Of a stretch of DNA of 64,000 bases, positions 27,744 through 37,552 are shown piece after piece (the stretch's first letter is position 1; every line of letters begins with the position of its first letter). The notes beneath the pieces were generated by a model. The model saw only the letters and a list, made by a program, of their open reading frames with translations, was not told the DNA's origin and searched no databases. The stretch is taken from assembly GCF_900162725.1 (NCBI RefSeq), contig NZ_LT799418.1:4667897-4731896 (forward strand), given 5' to 3'. The stretch comes from Parabacteroides sp. Marseille-P3160 (lineage in GTDB: Bacteria > Bacteroidota > Bacteroidia > Bacteroidales > Tannerellaceae). The position numbers and the translations under genes were made by a program.

Positions 27744-28337
27744 TCAGCGGGAATGTTTGATCAGGTTCATGAATTCCTCCCGCGTTTTGGCCTGCTGGAA
27801 GACTCCGGTGAAGTCGGAAGTGGTCGTTAGGGAGTTTTGCTTTTCGACTCCCCGCATCTGCATGCACATGTGCTGCGCTTCAATGACAACCATCACTCCG
27901 AGAGGATCGAGGGTATCTTGTAGACATTGCTTTATTTGCAAGGTAAGCCGTTCCTGTACCTGTAAACGGCGGGCGAAAATATCCACGACACGAGGGATCT
28001 TGCTAAGTCCGGTAATATATTTACGGGGAATATAGGCGACATGCGCCTTACCGAAAAAAGGAAGCATATGATGTTCGCAGAGCGAAAAGAAATCGATATC
28101 CTTCACGATTACCATTTGCTTATAATCTTCCTCCTGAAACATGGCGGAGCGCAACACCGCCTGCGGATCCTGCTCATAGCCCTGTGTTAGAAATTGCATG
28201 GCCTTGGCTACCCGTTCGGGCGTTTTCAACAGTCCTTCCCGCCCACTGTCTTCACCTAACAAGCCGAGTATCTCTTTATAATGCCCTGCCAGTTTCTTCC
28301 TTTTTTCCAAAAGGATTTCGTTTTCAATCATTGCCAT
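27744..28337 (-). CDS. folE: GTP cyclohydrolase I
   Basis: A 197-residue homodecameric enzyme that converts GTP to 7,8-dihydroneopterin triphosphate, the first step of folate or pterin synthesis. The zinc ligands are visible: C87 and H90 in [10 protein letters not shown], and C158 in [18 protein letters not shown] is also present. A start two codons later (ATG) is possible. It is the last gene of the DUF1599-DoxX-tpiA-SPOR-folE run, 15 bp after the SPOR gene. Confidence 0.95.
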   Translation of the reverse strand: MAMIENEILLEKRKKLAGHYKEILGLLGEDSGREGLLKTPERVAKAMQFLTQGYEQDPQAVLRSAMFQEEDYKQMVIVKDIDFFSLCEHHMLPFFGKAHVAYIPRKYITGLSKIPRVVDIFARRLQVQERLTLQIKQCLQDTLDPLGVMVVIEAQHMCMQMRGVEKQNSLTTTSDFTGVFQQAKTREEFMNLIKHSR

Positions 28338-28352
28338 CTCCGTCCGCGCTTT

Positions 28353-28835
28353 TCAATCCAAGGGGATTTGAATATTCTCTTTTACAATATACATTTCTTT
28401 CCCATAAGAGGGAAATATACTTATTATCTGCTGCATTAAGTGGAAGGCTTCCTCCCGCGTCGCACAGTCTCCCACACGCAACCTCCAGAACGGGGCTACA
28501 TAAGTGACATAGGTCGGCACACCGGGAAAGGCCTCCTGTATATGCCTTTCACGCGAAAAAGCTTCCGCCTTGGAACCTCGCGGATCATTTCCCGAATAGA
28601 CTTGCGTCCGGTACCCTTGGGCAAGCAGATAGTCCCGCCCTTTGATCCGTTCTATTTTATCTCCCTTCATACGGGTTCCCACCAAATTACGAATCGCTTC
28701 GGATTGATGGATGCTCACCTCCCCTTTTCCCGGTTCCGAACGCTGCAAATCATCAATAATCGTTGAGTTCGACTGGGCAAAAAGCGATGTTACGCTGAAT
28801 GCGAATGAAAGAAGAAGAAAATAAGACTTTCTCAT
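28353..28835 (-). CDS. Exported SPOR domain protein
   Basis: A 160-residue protein with a signal peptide (MRKSYFLLLSFAFSVTSLFAQ). The C-terminal part has a SPOR-like fold: YRTQVYSGNDPRGSKAEAFSRE, then APFWRLRVGDCATREEAFHLM. SPOR domains bind denuded glycan strands of peptidoglycan at division sites. No membrane anchor remains after signal cleavage, so it is periplasmic. It lies between tpiA and folE on the same strand. Confidence 0.82.
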   Translation of the reverse strand: MRKSYFLLLSFAFSVTSLFAQSNSTIIDDLQRSEPGKGEVSIHQSEAIRNLVGTRMKGDKIERIKGRDYLLAQGYRTQVYSGNDPRGSKAEAFSRERHIQEAFPGVPTYVTYVAPFWRLRVGDCATREEAFHLMQQIISIFPSYGKEMYIVKENIQIPLD

Positions 28836-28892
28836 AGCTGGAGATACAATTATTAAAAGTAGATAGGAAATAAAGCTTCCTATAAGCTTTTT

Positions 28893-28924
28893 TCGAAAGA
28901 AAAGAAGGAGGGAACGGATCCCTC
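28893..28924 (-). terminator. Possible terminator after tpiA
   Basis: Read on the minus strand, the six-base arms GAGGGA/TCCCTC (28924-28908) with a short loop are followed by CTTCTTTTCTTT. It would separate tpiA from the SPOR-folE pair or reduce read-through. The stem is short. Confidence 0.45.
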
Positions 28925-28950
28925 TCCCCTCTCTATTCTTAAGAAATCGA

Positions 28951-29706
28951 TCAGAATGCCTCTACAATCGGCAAGAATTTATCTACACTTAAAGAAGCGC
29001 CTCCGATCAAGCCTCCATCCACGTCAGGATTAGAGAACAGTTCCTTTGCATTTCCGGCATTGCAGCTACCACCATAGAGTATGGAAGTATTTTCAGCGAC
29101 TTCTTTACCGTATTTGGCAGCAATTGTCTGACGGATATGCGCATGAATTTCCTGGGCTTGTGCAGCCGTAGCCGTCTTACCCGTACCGATTGCCCAAACC
29201 GGTTCGTATGCCAAAACCAATTTACCGAAATCGGCGGTGGACAGATCGAATAAAGAAGCTGTAATCTGGCTGTCTACCACTTCAAAGTGCTTGCCGGCTT
29301 CCCTTTCGGCCAAAACTTCACCAATACAAAATATCGGAGTCAATCCGTGGGCCAAAGCCAATAATACTTTTTGTTTCAGGATCTCAGGCGTTTCATGATA
29401 GTAAGCGCGCCGTTCAGAGTGCCCTAAGATAACATATTTAGCACCTGTGGAAGCAACCATGGCGGCTGAAACTTCACCGGTATAGGCTCCGCTTTCTTTG
29501 TCGGCCAGGTTTTCCGCAGCTACTCCGATCTTTGTCGTATCAATTGCGGCGGCTATACTTGCCAAATGAGTAAACGGAGTTCCGATGATCACATCGCAAT
29601 TCACGGATTTCCCTTTTAAAGCTTCATCCAAGCCTTTTGCTAAAGCCAGACCTTCAGGAAGCGTCGTGTTCATTTTCCAATTTCCTGCAACAATATTCTT
29701 TCTCAT
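28951..29706 (-). CDS. tpiA: Triosephosphate isomerase
   Basis: A 251-residue TIM-barrel enzyme that interconverts dihydroxyacetone phosphate and glyceraldehyde 3-phosphate in glycolysis. The catalytic residues are visible: K11 in GNWKMN, H96 in LGHSERR and E168 in [11 protein letters not shown], followed by the flexible loop 6. The phosphate-binding GGSCNAGNA and GLIGGASL are present. The length is normal. It follows the DoxX-type gene by 17 bp. Confidence 0.97.
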   Translation of the reverse strand: MRKNIVAGNWKMNTTLPEGLALAKGLDEALKGKSVNCDVIIGTPFTHLASIAAAIDTTKIGVAAENLADKESGAYTGEVSAAMVASTGAKYVILGHSERRAYYHETPEILKQKVLLALAHGLTPIFCIGEVLAEREAGKHFEVVDSQITASLFDLSTADFGKLVLAYEPVWAIGTGKTATAAQAQEIHAHIRQTIAAKYGKEVAENTSILYGGSCNAGNAKELFSNPDVDGGLIGGASLSVDKFLPIVEAF

Positions 29707-29723
29707 AATTCTAAAATTAATAA

Positions 29724-30998
29724 TTATATATTAGCATTCATTTTACCTTTTCGAATACGGAAGAAATCATAAATCCATATGGATAACAAAGGTAGTGTAA
29801 AACATAATACGATACAAAGCCAAGGAGCTTCTTCTTTCCGAGGAGTCTCCTTCGACTGCAGATAACTTGTTACAATAGCCGGCAAGGCCTCTTCTTCGGG
29901 AATATCATTATAATGCCATTTGGCCAGGATCGTACCCCGCTTCATCAGAATAAGTCCCGGATTGGAGCGGATCATCGTCTTAAGCATGACACCGTCCCCA
30001 ATCAGGAAAGGATAGTCCGCTCCCGTATTGTCAGTCCAATTGCGAATCGCAGCCTCCGAAGAGGCAGTCAGGCAATAAAACGAAATCCCATTCTCATGCG
30101 CATAGTCGTACACCGTATTGATTTCATCGACCGGATCGTCATTAGCCTGCTCCAGATCTGAAGAGATCAACAGAAAAAGAGCAGAATCGCTCAATATGGC
30201 CTCGGAACGGTCTTCCCCTTCCATCGTACGTACATCAAAGGAGAGAATCGGCGGGACGTATCCCTCTTTCAACAATTCGGTTTTGGATTCGACGAATGTC
30301 CATGTACTGTCGTCTACCGGCGCATTCTCCAAAGAAAACTCTTTCTTTACTCCGTCCTTCTCATAGACAAAGGAGTAGGAATATTCATCCTGCGACGCTC
30401 CGGCCGGAATCGCCATCTGCCGGGAAATATTCACCCCTATCTTGTATGGACGGAAATCAATCATCGGTAGATGATTGTAATTCCAGGAAGAAAAAACAAT
30501 GGCAAACAGGTAGGCAAACAAAGCAACCCCCCAGTAAACCTTATAGGAATAGAAAGGCGTAATCCGTTGGTTATATATAAAGACAAGAATCGCAGCCGCC
30601 AATAAGATGATGTTTTTCAAGAAAGTCTCCCAATTGGTAATAACCAGCGCGTCGCCAAAGCAACCACAATCCGAAACCGGATTGAACAACGCAAGGTAAA
30701 GCGTCAGGGGAGTCATCACACACATGAAAAGTAGAATCAGGAAGGTCGTTATCCGCCGGTAGACCGCCAGCAAAAGACAAACACCCAAGGCAAATTCTGC
30801 CGCTAAAAGAAGAAAGGAGAAGGTTACGGACAAGGATGACAATTCTTTCAAACCGAAGGCGGAAAGATATTCTCCAATCTTAATCGCTCCGCCCATCGGG
30901 TCGATTCCTTTGACAAATCCTGAAAAGATAAAGACACAGCCGATCAGCACCCGACAAAACTCAGTCACAATTTTCAGGATCATGTCTTTCTTATTCAT
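29724..30998 (-). CDS. DoxX/MauE-type membrane protein fused to a thioredoxin-like domain (BT_3928 family)
   Basis: A 424-residue protein. The first 170 residues hold about four membrane spans with a DoxX/MauE pattern ([19 protein letters not shown] near the N terminus, [10 protein letters not shown] in a loop). The second half is soluble, presumably periplasmic, and resembles a thioredoxin fold ([40 protein letters not shown]) but without a CXXC pair. A further span sits at the C terminus ([20 protein letters not shown]). MauE-like proteins support disulphide formation. The CGC in the membrane half may be redox-active; this is inference. It starts four bases after the DUF1599 stop and is followed by tpiA. 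Confidence 0.75.
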   Translation of the reverse strand: MNKKDMILKIVTEFCRVLIGCVFIFSGFVKGIDPMGGAIKIGEYLSAFGLKELSSLSVTFSFLLLAAEFALGVCLLLAVYRRITTFLILLFMCVMTPLTLYLALFNPVSDCGCFGDALVITNWETFLKNIILLAAAILVFIYNQRITPFYSYKVYWGVALFAYLFAIVFSSWNYNHLPMIDFRPYKIGVNISRQMAIPAGASQDEYSYSFVYEKDGVKKEFSLENAPVDDSTWTFVESKTELLKEGYVPPILSFDVRTMEGEDRSEAILSDSALFLLISSDLEQANDDPVDEINTVYDYAHENGISFYCLTASSEAAIRNWTDNTGADYPFLIGDGVMLKTMIRSNPGLILMKRGTILAKWHYNDIPEEEALPAIVTSYLQSKETPRKEEAPWLCIVLCFTLPLLSIWIYDFFRIRKGKMNANI

Positions 30999-31001
30999 CG
31001 C

Positions 31002-31547
31002 TCAGCCCTCTCCGAATTCCAATTTGATTAAAGCAAATAAAGCGTAATTGACCATATCCATATAGTTTGCCTCTATACCCTCCGAGATAATCGTCTGTCC
31101 GTCGTGTTCCTCGATCTCTTTGGTACGGTAGATCTTCGTCAGGATCAGATCGGTATAAGAGCTAATCCGCATCCCGCGCCAAGCCTCGTCATAATCATGG
31201 TTCTTGGCATACATCAGTTCCTTCGTTTCGGTTATATACTTGTCATAAAGCACCAAAGCATCCTCCTTGCCCAAGTCGGCAGATCCGGAAAAGCCAAGAG
31301 CCAACTGGATCAGCCCGATAATCCCATAGTTGACAATTGCGATAAATTCAGGCTGGACGCCTTCGCCTACCTTGCTCACTTTTTTCATTTCCAGGCTTCT
31401 GATCCGGTTGGCCTTGATGAGAAGTTGATCGGTAATGGAACAAGGACGCATGATACGCCAGGAGGTTCCATAATCCTGCAACTTCTTCTCAAAAACATCC
31501 CTACAAATGGCAATGACCGCCTCAAATTGTTTCTTCGTATCCTCCAT
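31002..31547 (-). CDS. DUF1599 (nucleotide modification-associated) protein
   Basis: A 181-residue protein from the ATG at 31547 (MEDTKKQFEAVIAICRDVF); upstream residues in the open frame are hydrophobic and lie beyond the promoter. It has two related halves: KKLQDYGTSWRIMRPCSITDQLLIKANRIRS, and KNHDYDEAWRGMRISSYTDLILTKIYRTKEI. This internal duplication is characteristic of DUF1599. The family is linked to nucleotide modification by sequence only. It is the first gene of the tpiA operon. Confidence 0.85.
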   Translation of the reverse strand: MEDTKKQFEAVIAICRDVFEKKLQDYGTSWRIMRPCSITDQLLIKANRIRSLEMKKVSKVGEGVQPEFIAIVNYGIIGLIQLALGFSGSADLGKEDALVLYDKYITETKELMYAKNHDYDEAWRGMRISSYTDLILTKIYRTKEIEEHDGQTIISEGIEANYMDMVNYALFALIKLEFGEG

Positions 31548-31566
31548 AAATTTGCGAATGTGAAGA

Positions 31567-31596
31567 CAAAGATAATAAAAACAATAAAGGCATAAA
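31567..31596 (-). promoter_or_regulatory. Probable promoter of the DUF1599-DoxX-tpiA operon
   Basis: On the minus strand TATCTTTG (31574-31567) matches the -7 consensus. TTTA at 31596-31593, 18 bases upstream, is a weak -33. The -7 element lies 20 bases before the ATG at 31547. Confidence 0.45.
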
Positions 31597-31639
31597 TGTG
31601 AAAACATCTATGCCTCTTGTGATTTCTTACAAATTAACG

Positions 31640-32944
31640 TTAGGAGCACCGCAGCGGACGTCCGATTTTCAGGATCGTCGACTTTGTGATTCCGTTCAAT
31701 TCGCAGATCTTACGAATCGAAACACCATACTTGCGGGCGATAGCATCTAATGTATCGCCGGATTTGATGCGGTGGTAAACGGGTTGGTCCGAAGATTGTG
31801 ACGCTTTATCCTGGGATAGATCTGCAATGGCGGACGAACGGGCTTCGACCGTAGTGGACACCATTGACTCGTCGGATCCGGCTTCTGACGTTACCTTGTC
31901 TTCTTTTTTCGAGTTTCCTTTTGCAATTTCCTCTTTTGGCGTTTGATTTCCCGCATCCCTTACGACGTGCGTACCGCAACGTAGCGATTGTCCGATCCGC
32001 AGCCTTGTAGTCGATTTTATTCCGTTAAGCTGGCATAAATGACTTACGCTTGTTCCGTATCTCTGCGCGATCGCTCCTAATGTATCGCCGGATTTTACAC
32101 GGTGGTATACCAGTTGCTGGTTGGAAGAGGTATAAATATTACTGCTCCGCCCATTGACTTTCACGTTATGAAAAACATAAAGGTCTTTGTGGGGAACTCC
32201 ATTTTCAAAATCGATAATTTCAGCCGGATTGATCGCTTGTCCCAAGAAACGGGTTTCAAAATGCAGGTGCGAGCCGGTCGAACGTCCCGTATTTCCGCCC
32301 AAAGCAATCGGCTGCCCAGCGCGAACAATGTCGTTTTCATCAACCAGGAATTTGGACAAATGGCCGTAGACTGTTTCCAATCCGTTCGGATGGCGCACTA
32401 CCAAATAATAACCATATCCCCGGCGTTCATAATTCTTGATCCTTATTTTCCCGTCAAATGCTACACGGATCGTATCGCCAACCTCTACTTTCAGGTCGAT
32501 GCCACGATGCATCCGGCGACGGCGCGGGCCATAGACGGAAGTAACTTTAATCTCATTAAGTACAGGAAGGATAAAGGAAGAACAATCAATTGTGCAGGAA
32601 TCAGGGAAATGGATATTTTTATTGCGGAAAGGATCGACGAAACGATTATCCCAATCGGAGCCATATAATTCTTCTGCGGGGAACATTAAAGATTCTGTTT
32701 TCAGCAAACTTTCGTAATCGGCCTCCTGAATCGTTGTCATATCACTTGCGACAACCTCTTTTTTAAATCCAACGCGATCCGCCATTAATTCGGAAACGTT
32801 GTATTCTATCTTTTTTATAGGTGTTTTTGCCTTCGCTGCTTTACGAGTAGAATGCTGTACTCTCTTATTTGGTGCAACCTGGGCTTGTGTAGCAGAAATC
32901 ATTGCAACAGCACAAGTTAAGAATAGTAATTTTCTTAGTTTCAT
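31640..32944 (-). CDS. M23 peptidase with two C-terminal LysM domains
   Basis: A 434-residue exported cell-wall endopeptidase. The start at 32944 (MKLRKLLFLTCAVAM) begins a signal peptide and has AAGGAAAG upstream; the longer open frame does not. The LytM/M23 zinc site is intact: H146 and D150 in HRGID, and H228 in GSHLHFE. Two LysM domains follow (YHRVKSGDTLGAIAQRYGT near 268 and YHRIKSGDTLDAIARKYGV at the end), separated by a Ser/Glu/Lys-rich linker. LysM binds N-acetylglucosamine in peptidoglycan. It stands alone between the tpiA operon and recG. Confidence 0.92.
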   Translation of the reverse strand: MKLRKLLFLTCAVAMISATQAQVAPNKRVQHSTRKAAKAKTPIKKIEYNVSELMADRVGFKKEVVASDMTTIQEADYESLLKTESLMFPAEELYGSDWDNRFVDPFRNKNIHFPDSCTIDCSSFILPVLNEIKVTSVYGPRRRRMHRGIDLKVEVGDTIRVAFDGKIRIKNYERRGYGYYLVVRHPNGLETVYGHLSKFLVDENDIVRAGQPIALGGNTGRSTGSHLHFETRFLGQAINPAEIIDFENGVPHKDLYVFHNVKVNGRSSNIYTSSNQQLVYHRVKSGDTLGAIAQRYGTSVSHLCQLNGIKSTTRLRIGQSLRCGTHVVRDAGNQTPKEEIAKGNSKKEDKVTSEAGSDESMVSTTVEARSSAIADLSQDKASQSSDQPVYHRIKSGDTLDAIARKYGVSIRKICELNGITKSTILKIGRPLRCS

Positions 32945-33237
32945 TCTTTCCTTTTTAATAGAAGTTCTCCCGTGATATGAGTTTTTTATCCGGGAAATAA
33001 TAGACAAATGTTCTGTTTTATCACTTAATGGATTCAAATATCCAAAATCCAATCCAAAAATCCAATCTTATTAACAAAAAAACAACTATGTAAAAAAGAG
33101 CTATTTAGGGAATTCATGCTCCCCAATAACTATACTTCAATAAGTTAGAAACGCTTTATGTTATACAACACAAGGATAAACAAAAACAAGATTTAACATC
33201 TTATTGCCATCTTGCTTTATTAACAGCCTCTTAAGAA

Positions 33238-35334
33238 TTAGCTAATCAGTCCCCAGTTGATTTTGCGGCGGAAAAGGGAAGCCAACCGCTCCCTTAAAGG
33301 GCGGTTTTGCTCCGAAGTAAGCTCCGGATCCGCATCCAACACCTCATTCGCCAGATCCCGGGCAAATTGAAGGATCTGTCCGTCACTCGCCAAGTTAGCA
33401 ATTCTCAGGCCGATACCTTCCCCACTCTGCTGCGTCCCTTCCAGATCTCCATGCCCGCGCAGGCGCAAATCGGCTTCGGCGATCTCAAAACCATCGTTGC
33501 TGTTGACCATAATTTCCAACCGCTTCCGCGTATCGCTGCTAAGTTTATAGGAAGAAACAAGAATGCAATAAGACTGTTCACTACCCCGTCCGACCCGTCC
33601 ACGCAATTGATGCAATTGGGAGAGGCCGAAACGCTCGGCGCTTTCGATGACCATCACCGATGCATTCGGTACATTGACGCCTACTTCGATGACGGTCGTC
33701 GCCATCAATATCTGCGCCTGTCCGGAAACAAATTGCCGCATCTGCGCCTCTTTGTCAACCGCCTTCATTTTTCCGTGAACCATGCAGACTTTGCATTCGG
33801 AAAAGACCTCTTTAAAGACCTTGAACCCCTCTTCCAGATTTTTGTAATCCAACTTCTCACTCCCTTCGATCAAAGGGTAGACGACATAAACCTGCCGCCC
33901 CTTTTGGATTTCCCGACGCATAAACTCGTAAAGTTCCGCCTTCTTATTGTCGTACCGATGCAAGGTCTTAACCGGTTTCCTGCCGGGAGGCAACTCATCG
34001 ATCACCGAAACATCCAGATCTCCGTAGAGCGTCATGGCTAAAGTACGCGGAATAGGGGTCGCCGTCATGACAAGGACGTGCGGCACAATACGGTTCTTTA
34101 TCCAAAGCCGGGAGCGCTGCTCTACGCCGAAACGGTGCTGTTCATCGATGATTGCTAATCCGAGGGAGGCGAAAACCACAGTCTCTTCGATCAGAGCATG
34201 GGTACCGATCACGATCTGCACCTCGCCGGAGGCGATCGCCGGAAGGATACGGGCCCTCTCCTTCTTGCCCGTCGAGCCGGTCAGCAGCTCGACACGCACA
34301 TCCATGTCTTTTAGGAATCCCTTGATTGTTGCATAATGCTGGTTCGCCAGGATTTCGGTCGGCGCCATAATGCAACCCTGGCAATGGTTGTCGATCGTCA
34401 ACAACAGGGCAAGCAAGGCGACCAGGGTTTTCCCACTGCCGACATCCCCCTGCAGTAGGCGATTCATCTGCCGCCCGCTCCCCATATCCGCCCGTATTTC
34501 ACGCATGACGCGCTTTTGGGCGTTCGTCAGTTCGAAGGGCAGGTAGTCTTTATAAAAAGTATTAAAGTATTCTCCGACTTTTGGGAACACGATTCCTTTC
34601 AACTTCATCGAGCGAAGCCGGGAAGTGCGAAGGATATTCAGCTGGATAAAAAAGAGCTCGTCGAACTTCAGGCGCAACTGGGCCCGGCGTAACTTTTCAG
34701 TCGATTCCGGAAAATGGATATTCCGCATGGCCTCCGTCACCGAAACCATGCGGATCCGTCCCAGAAGGTAGGGAGGAAGCGTTTCGGGAATCTGGAAATT
34801 CAAATTGCTCAGTAGTGTATATTCCAGATCCTGGATCGCACGGGAATTAAGGAAAGACTTTTTCATCTTTTCCGTCGTATTATAGAAGGGAGTCAGACCG
34901 GAAGCCACTTGTCCCTCCTGAGAAACGGGATCGATCTCCGGATGCACAATATTATAGGACTGGGCAAATTCCGTCGGTTTACCGAAAACAATATATTCCT
35001 GCCCGATCACGTACTTGTCTTTTATATAGTTCAAGCCTTTAAACCAGACCAGATCGATAACTCCGGTTCCATCCGTAAAACGGGCAATCAACCGCTTTCC
35101 CCTCATTTCCCCTATCGTATCAAAGGACAGGATACGGCCTTTTAATTGAAGATACGGCATCTCTCCATCCACCTCGGACACTTTGTAAAAGCGGCTCCGG
35201 TCGACATAGCGGTAGGGGAAATAGAACAATAAATCCTCATAGGAAACCAGTCCGGCTTCTTTCTTCAGTACTTCGGCCTTTCGTGGTCCCACGCCGGGCA
35301 AGTACATGAGAGATCGTTTGTCCAATTCCAGCAT
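33238..35334 (-). CDS. recG: ATP-dependent DNA helicase RecG
   Basis: A 698-residue superfamily 2 helicase that remodels stalled replication forks and branched DNA. The wedge domain (OB fold) fills about 1-250. Helicase motifs follow: I LLQGDVGSGKT, DEQH (Walker B variant in AIIDEQHRFGVEQR), motif III VMTATPIPRT, and motif VI QLRGRVGRG. DEQH is the known RecG form. It is the last gene of the S8 protease-xseA-xseB-ispD-recG run, ten bases after ispD. Confidence 0.96.
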   Translation of the reverse strand: MLELDKRSLMYLPGVGPRKAEVLKKEAGLVSYEDLLFYFPYRYVDRSRFYKVSEVDGEMPYLQLKGRILSFDTIGEMRGKRLIARFTDGTGVIDLVWFKGLNYIKDKYVIGQEYIVFGKPTEFAQSYNIVHPEIDPVSQEGQVASGLTPFYNTTEKMKKSFLNSRAIQDLEYTLLSNLNFQIPETLPPYLLGRIRMVSVTEAMRNIHFPESTEKLRRAQLRLKFDELFFIQLNILRTSRLRSMKLKGIVFPKVGEYFNTFYKDYLPFELTNAQKRVMREIRADMGSGRQMNRLLQGDVGSGKTLVALLALLLTIDNHCQGCIMAPTEILANQHYATIKGFLKDMDVRVELLTGSTGKKERARILPAIASGEVQIVIGTHALIEETVVFASLGLAIIDEQHRFGVEQRSRLWIKNRIVPHVLVMTATPIPRTLAMTLYGDLDVSVIDELPPGRKPVKTLHRYDNKKAELYEFMRREIQKGRQVYVVYPLIEGSEKLDYKNLEEGFKVFKEVFSECKVCMVHGKMKAVDKEAQMRQFVSGQAQILMATTVIEVGVNVPNASVMVIESAERFGLSQLHQLRGRVGRGSEQSYCILVSSYKLSSDTRKRLEIMVNSNDGFEIAEADLRLRGHGDLEGTQQSGEGIGLRIANLASDGQILQFARDLANEVLDADPELTSEQNRPLRERLASLFRRKINWGLIS

Positions 35335-35344
35335 GCGCTTCTTT

Positions 35345-36019
35345 TTAATCGGTCCATTCCGTAAAAAGGGCTTCCGCCACTTTCAAATCAAAAGGGGTGG
35401 TAATCTTTATATTTTCCCGGTTACCGGGTACTAATGTAATCACTCCTCCATCCGCCTCGACCACCGAAGCGTCATCGGTAAAGTTCGGAAGATCCGCCCG
35501 TTCATAGGCTCTCAGAAGGATTTCGGACCGGAATACCTGGGGAGTTTGGATCAGTCGGTAACATTCCCGGTCGACGCTTATGCTCCCTTCCGCCCGGATC
35601 TCACGCACCGACTCGACCATCGGGACGGCAGGAACAGCACTGCCCGTTTCCGCCGCCGCCTCAAAGCAGGCGGCAATCACTTCGAGGGAAACAAACGGGC
35701 GTACACCGTCATGAACGCCGATCAATCCCGGCTCGACAACGTATTCCAAGCCGTTCCGAACCGACTGGAAGCGGGTATCCCCGCCGGTCGCTATCTTGTG
35801 CGGCGCCCGGCAGCCGATTTCCCGGCAAAGCATTTCCCAGTAAGACTGATAGGCCTCGGGCAAGACAAGAATCAATTCCGCCGCCGGATTCCAACGATGG
35901 AACAACTCCAGCGTATGCATTAGGATCGGTTTCCCATACATCGGAATAAATTGCTTGGGTAGTTCTCCACCCATACGCATCCCTTTTCCTCCCGCCATAA
36001 TCAGCACATAGTCCTTCAC
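35345..36019 (-). CDS. ispD: 2-C-methyl-D-erythritol 4-phosphate cytidylyltransferase
   Basis: A 224-residue enzyme of the non-mevalonate isoprenoid pathway that makes CDP-methylerythritol from CTP and methylerythritol phosphate. The nucleotide-binding start MAGGKGMRMGGELPKQFIP is the family signature, with VHDGVRPF and TDDASVVE further on. The length is usual. Its ATG overlaps the xseB stop by four bases (ATGA), which points to translational coupling. Confidence 0.94.
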   Translation of the reverse strand: MKDYVLIMAGGKGMRMGGELPKQFIPMYGKPILMHTLELFHRWNPAAELILVLPEAYQSYWEMLCREIGCRAPHKIATGGDTRFQSVRNGLEYVVEPGLIGVHDGVRPFVSLEVIAACFEAAAETGSAVPAVPMVESVREIRAEGSISVDRECYRLIQTPQVFRSEILLRAYERADLPNFTDDASVVEADGGVITLVPGNRENIKITTPFDLKVAEALFTEWTD

Positions 36020-36213
36020 TCCAGATCCTCCAATACCTTTTTAACTTCCTCGTCCGCTTTGAAAAGCTTTTCTTTACAGAGCTTGATTAACCGGCTGGCT
36101 TCTTTCACTTTGTCCGAAAGCACGTCCACGTCCAGTTCACCTTTCTCTATATCCGCCACGATCAACCTCAGTTTCTCGATAGCTTCATTATAGGTTTCTT
36201 CTTTTGTTGCCAT
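36016..36213 (-). CDS. xseB: Exodeoxyribonuclease VII small subunit
   Basis: A 65-residue helical protein with the XseB pattern YNEAIEKLRLIVADIEKGELDVDVLSDKVKEA. It binds the XseA large subunit to make exonuclease VII, which degrades single-stranded DNA into short oligonucleotides. It lies eight bp after xseA and overlaps ispD by four bases. The size is normal for the family (about 60-80 residues). Confidence 0.93.
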   Translation of the reverse strand: MATKEETYNEAIEKLRLIVADIEKGELDVDVLSDKVKEASRLIKLCKEKLFKADEEVKKVLEDLE

Positions 36214-36220
36214 TTCCTTT

Positions 36221-37552
36221 TTATTTTATCACTTTCCCGGTATGTTCGCCATCCGTGAAACGGGTAACAAAGATATCTCCCACCCGGAGGGCATCCGCCC
36301 GTTTCACAATCTTTCCATCCTTCAGCGTCAAGCTGTATCCCCGCTTCAAAATATAATCGGGGGAAGCCATCTTTATATATTGTTCGGTCAGGTCTAAATA
36401 GCGGACCGATTTTGTCAATCCGGCCTGCACATTGTTCTTAAGTCGGTAGTTTATCTCGGCTAACATAGTGCCTCGCCGATTCAACAGCGTATTGGCCGCA
36501 GCCGACAGCTTGTTGCCCCACCGTTGCATCAGGGAACGGTTCCCTTCCAGACGATTTACCGCTAATACCGGTAATTGGGTAACCAACAGTCGCAAAAGCG
36601 TCTTCTGCCGGGTCAGGAGTTCCGTAGCGGAGCCTAACGCCCTTTCCTGTAATTCCTGCAATTCATCAGCGGTTTCATCCAGCTTCGCAATCAGGAATTC
36701 GGCAACAGCGGTGGGGGTCTTCATCCGGGTGTGTGCTACCAAGTCGACCACCGAATCATCCCTTTCATGTCCGATGCCGGTAAGTACTGGCAGCGGAAAC
36801 TGCGCGCAATGGGATGCCAGCGCGTATGAATCAAAGCAGTTGAGGTCAGCAACCGACCCGCCTCCCCGAAGGATTACCACGACATCAAACAGATCCATCC
36901 GCGAATAAATCCGGTCCAGCGCCCGGATAATCGATTCTTCCGTCTTTCCGCCCTGCATGATGGCAGGGAAGAGCTTTACGTAGAACTGATAACCTGCCCG
37001 GTTCGACTGCAACTGGTTCATAAAATCTCCATAGCCCGCTGCCGTAGGGGAAGTCACCAGCGCAATCCGCTGAATCAGTAGAGGCAATTCCAACTCTTTA
37101 TTTAATGCATAAACGCCCTCTTCCTGCAAGCGGCGGATGATTTCCATCCGTTTCCGGTAAAGATCCCCCAAGGTATAGGAAGGATCGATGTCTTGCACCG
37201 TAAGGTTGTATCCGTACAATTCATGGAAATCGACCGACACTTTAACCAGTACCTTCAATCCGGAACCAAAAACCTGCCCGGTTTCTCCCTCAAAATAAGG
37301 TTTCAACATCCGGAAAGTCCGGCTCCAGATCATTCCCCGGGCTTTAGCCACGAGCTGTCCCGTTACCGGATGTTTCTCCACGAATTCCAGATAACAATGC
37401 CCGGAAGACAGATTCATCCGGACATCTGTCATTTCGGCACGGACCCAATAGGTTTCCGGAAGTGCCCGGTGAACGGCTTCCCGTACCCGGGTATTGAGTT
37501 CCGACAGGGAACAGGCCTCCCGTTCTTCACGCTCATCAGTTCCGTACAGCAT
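36221..37552 (-). CDS. xseA: Exodeoxyribonuclease VII large subunit
   Basis: A 443-residue catalytic subunit of exonuclease VII, from the ATG at 37552 (MLYGTDEREE); an ATG at 37585 is possible but overlaps the upstream gene further. An N-terminal OB fold (VRAEMTDVRMNLSSGHCYLEF) is followed by the nuclease domain with VTSPTAAGYGDF, VVILRGGGS, LPVLTGIGHERDDSVVD and THTP-like AHTRMKTPTAVAEF. The start overlaps the S8 protease stop by 17 bp. Confidence 0.94.
   Translation of the reverse strand: MLYGTDEREEREACSLSELNTRVREAVHRALPETYWVRAEMTDVRMNLSSGHCYLEFVEKHPVTGQLVAKARGMIWSRTFRMLKPYFEGETGQVFGSGLKVLVKVSVDFHELYGYNLTVQDIDPSYTLGDLYRKRMEIIRRLQEEGVYALNKELELPLLIQRIALVTSPTAAGYGDFMNQLQSNRAGYQFYVKLFPAIMQGGKTEESIIRALDRIYSRMDLFDVVVILRGGGSVADLNCFDSYALASHCAQFPLPVLTGIGHERDDSVVDLVAHTRMKTPTAVAEFLIAKLDETADELQELQERALGSATELLTRQKTLLRLLVTQLPVLAVNRLEGNRSLMQRWGNKLSAAANTLLNRRGTMLAEINYRLKNNVQAGLTKSVRYLDLTEQYIKMASPDYILKRGYSLTLKDGKIVKRADALRVGDIFVTRFTDGEHTGKVIK

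Noticed and set aside
32945-33237. A possible small RNA or gene between the M23 gene and recG
   Set aside because: AT-rich with no terminator hairpin, promoter match or coding-like frame that I could find.
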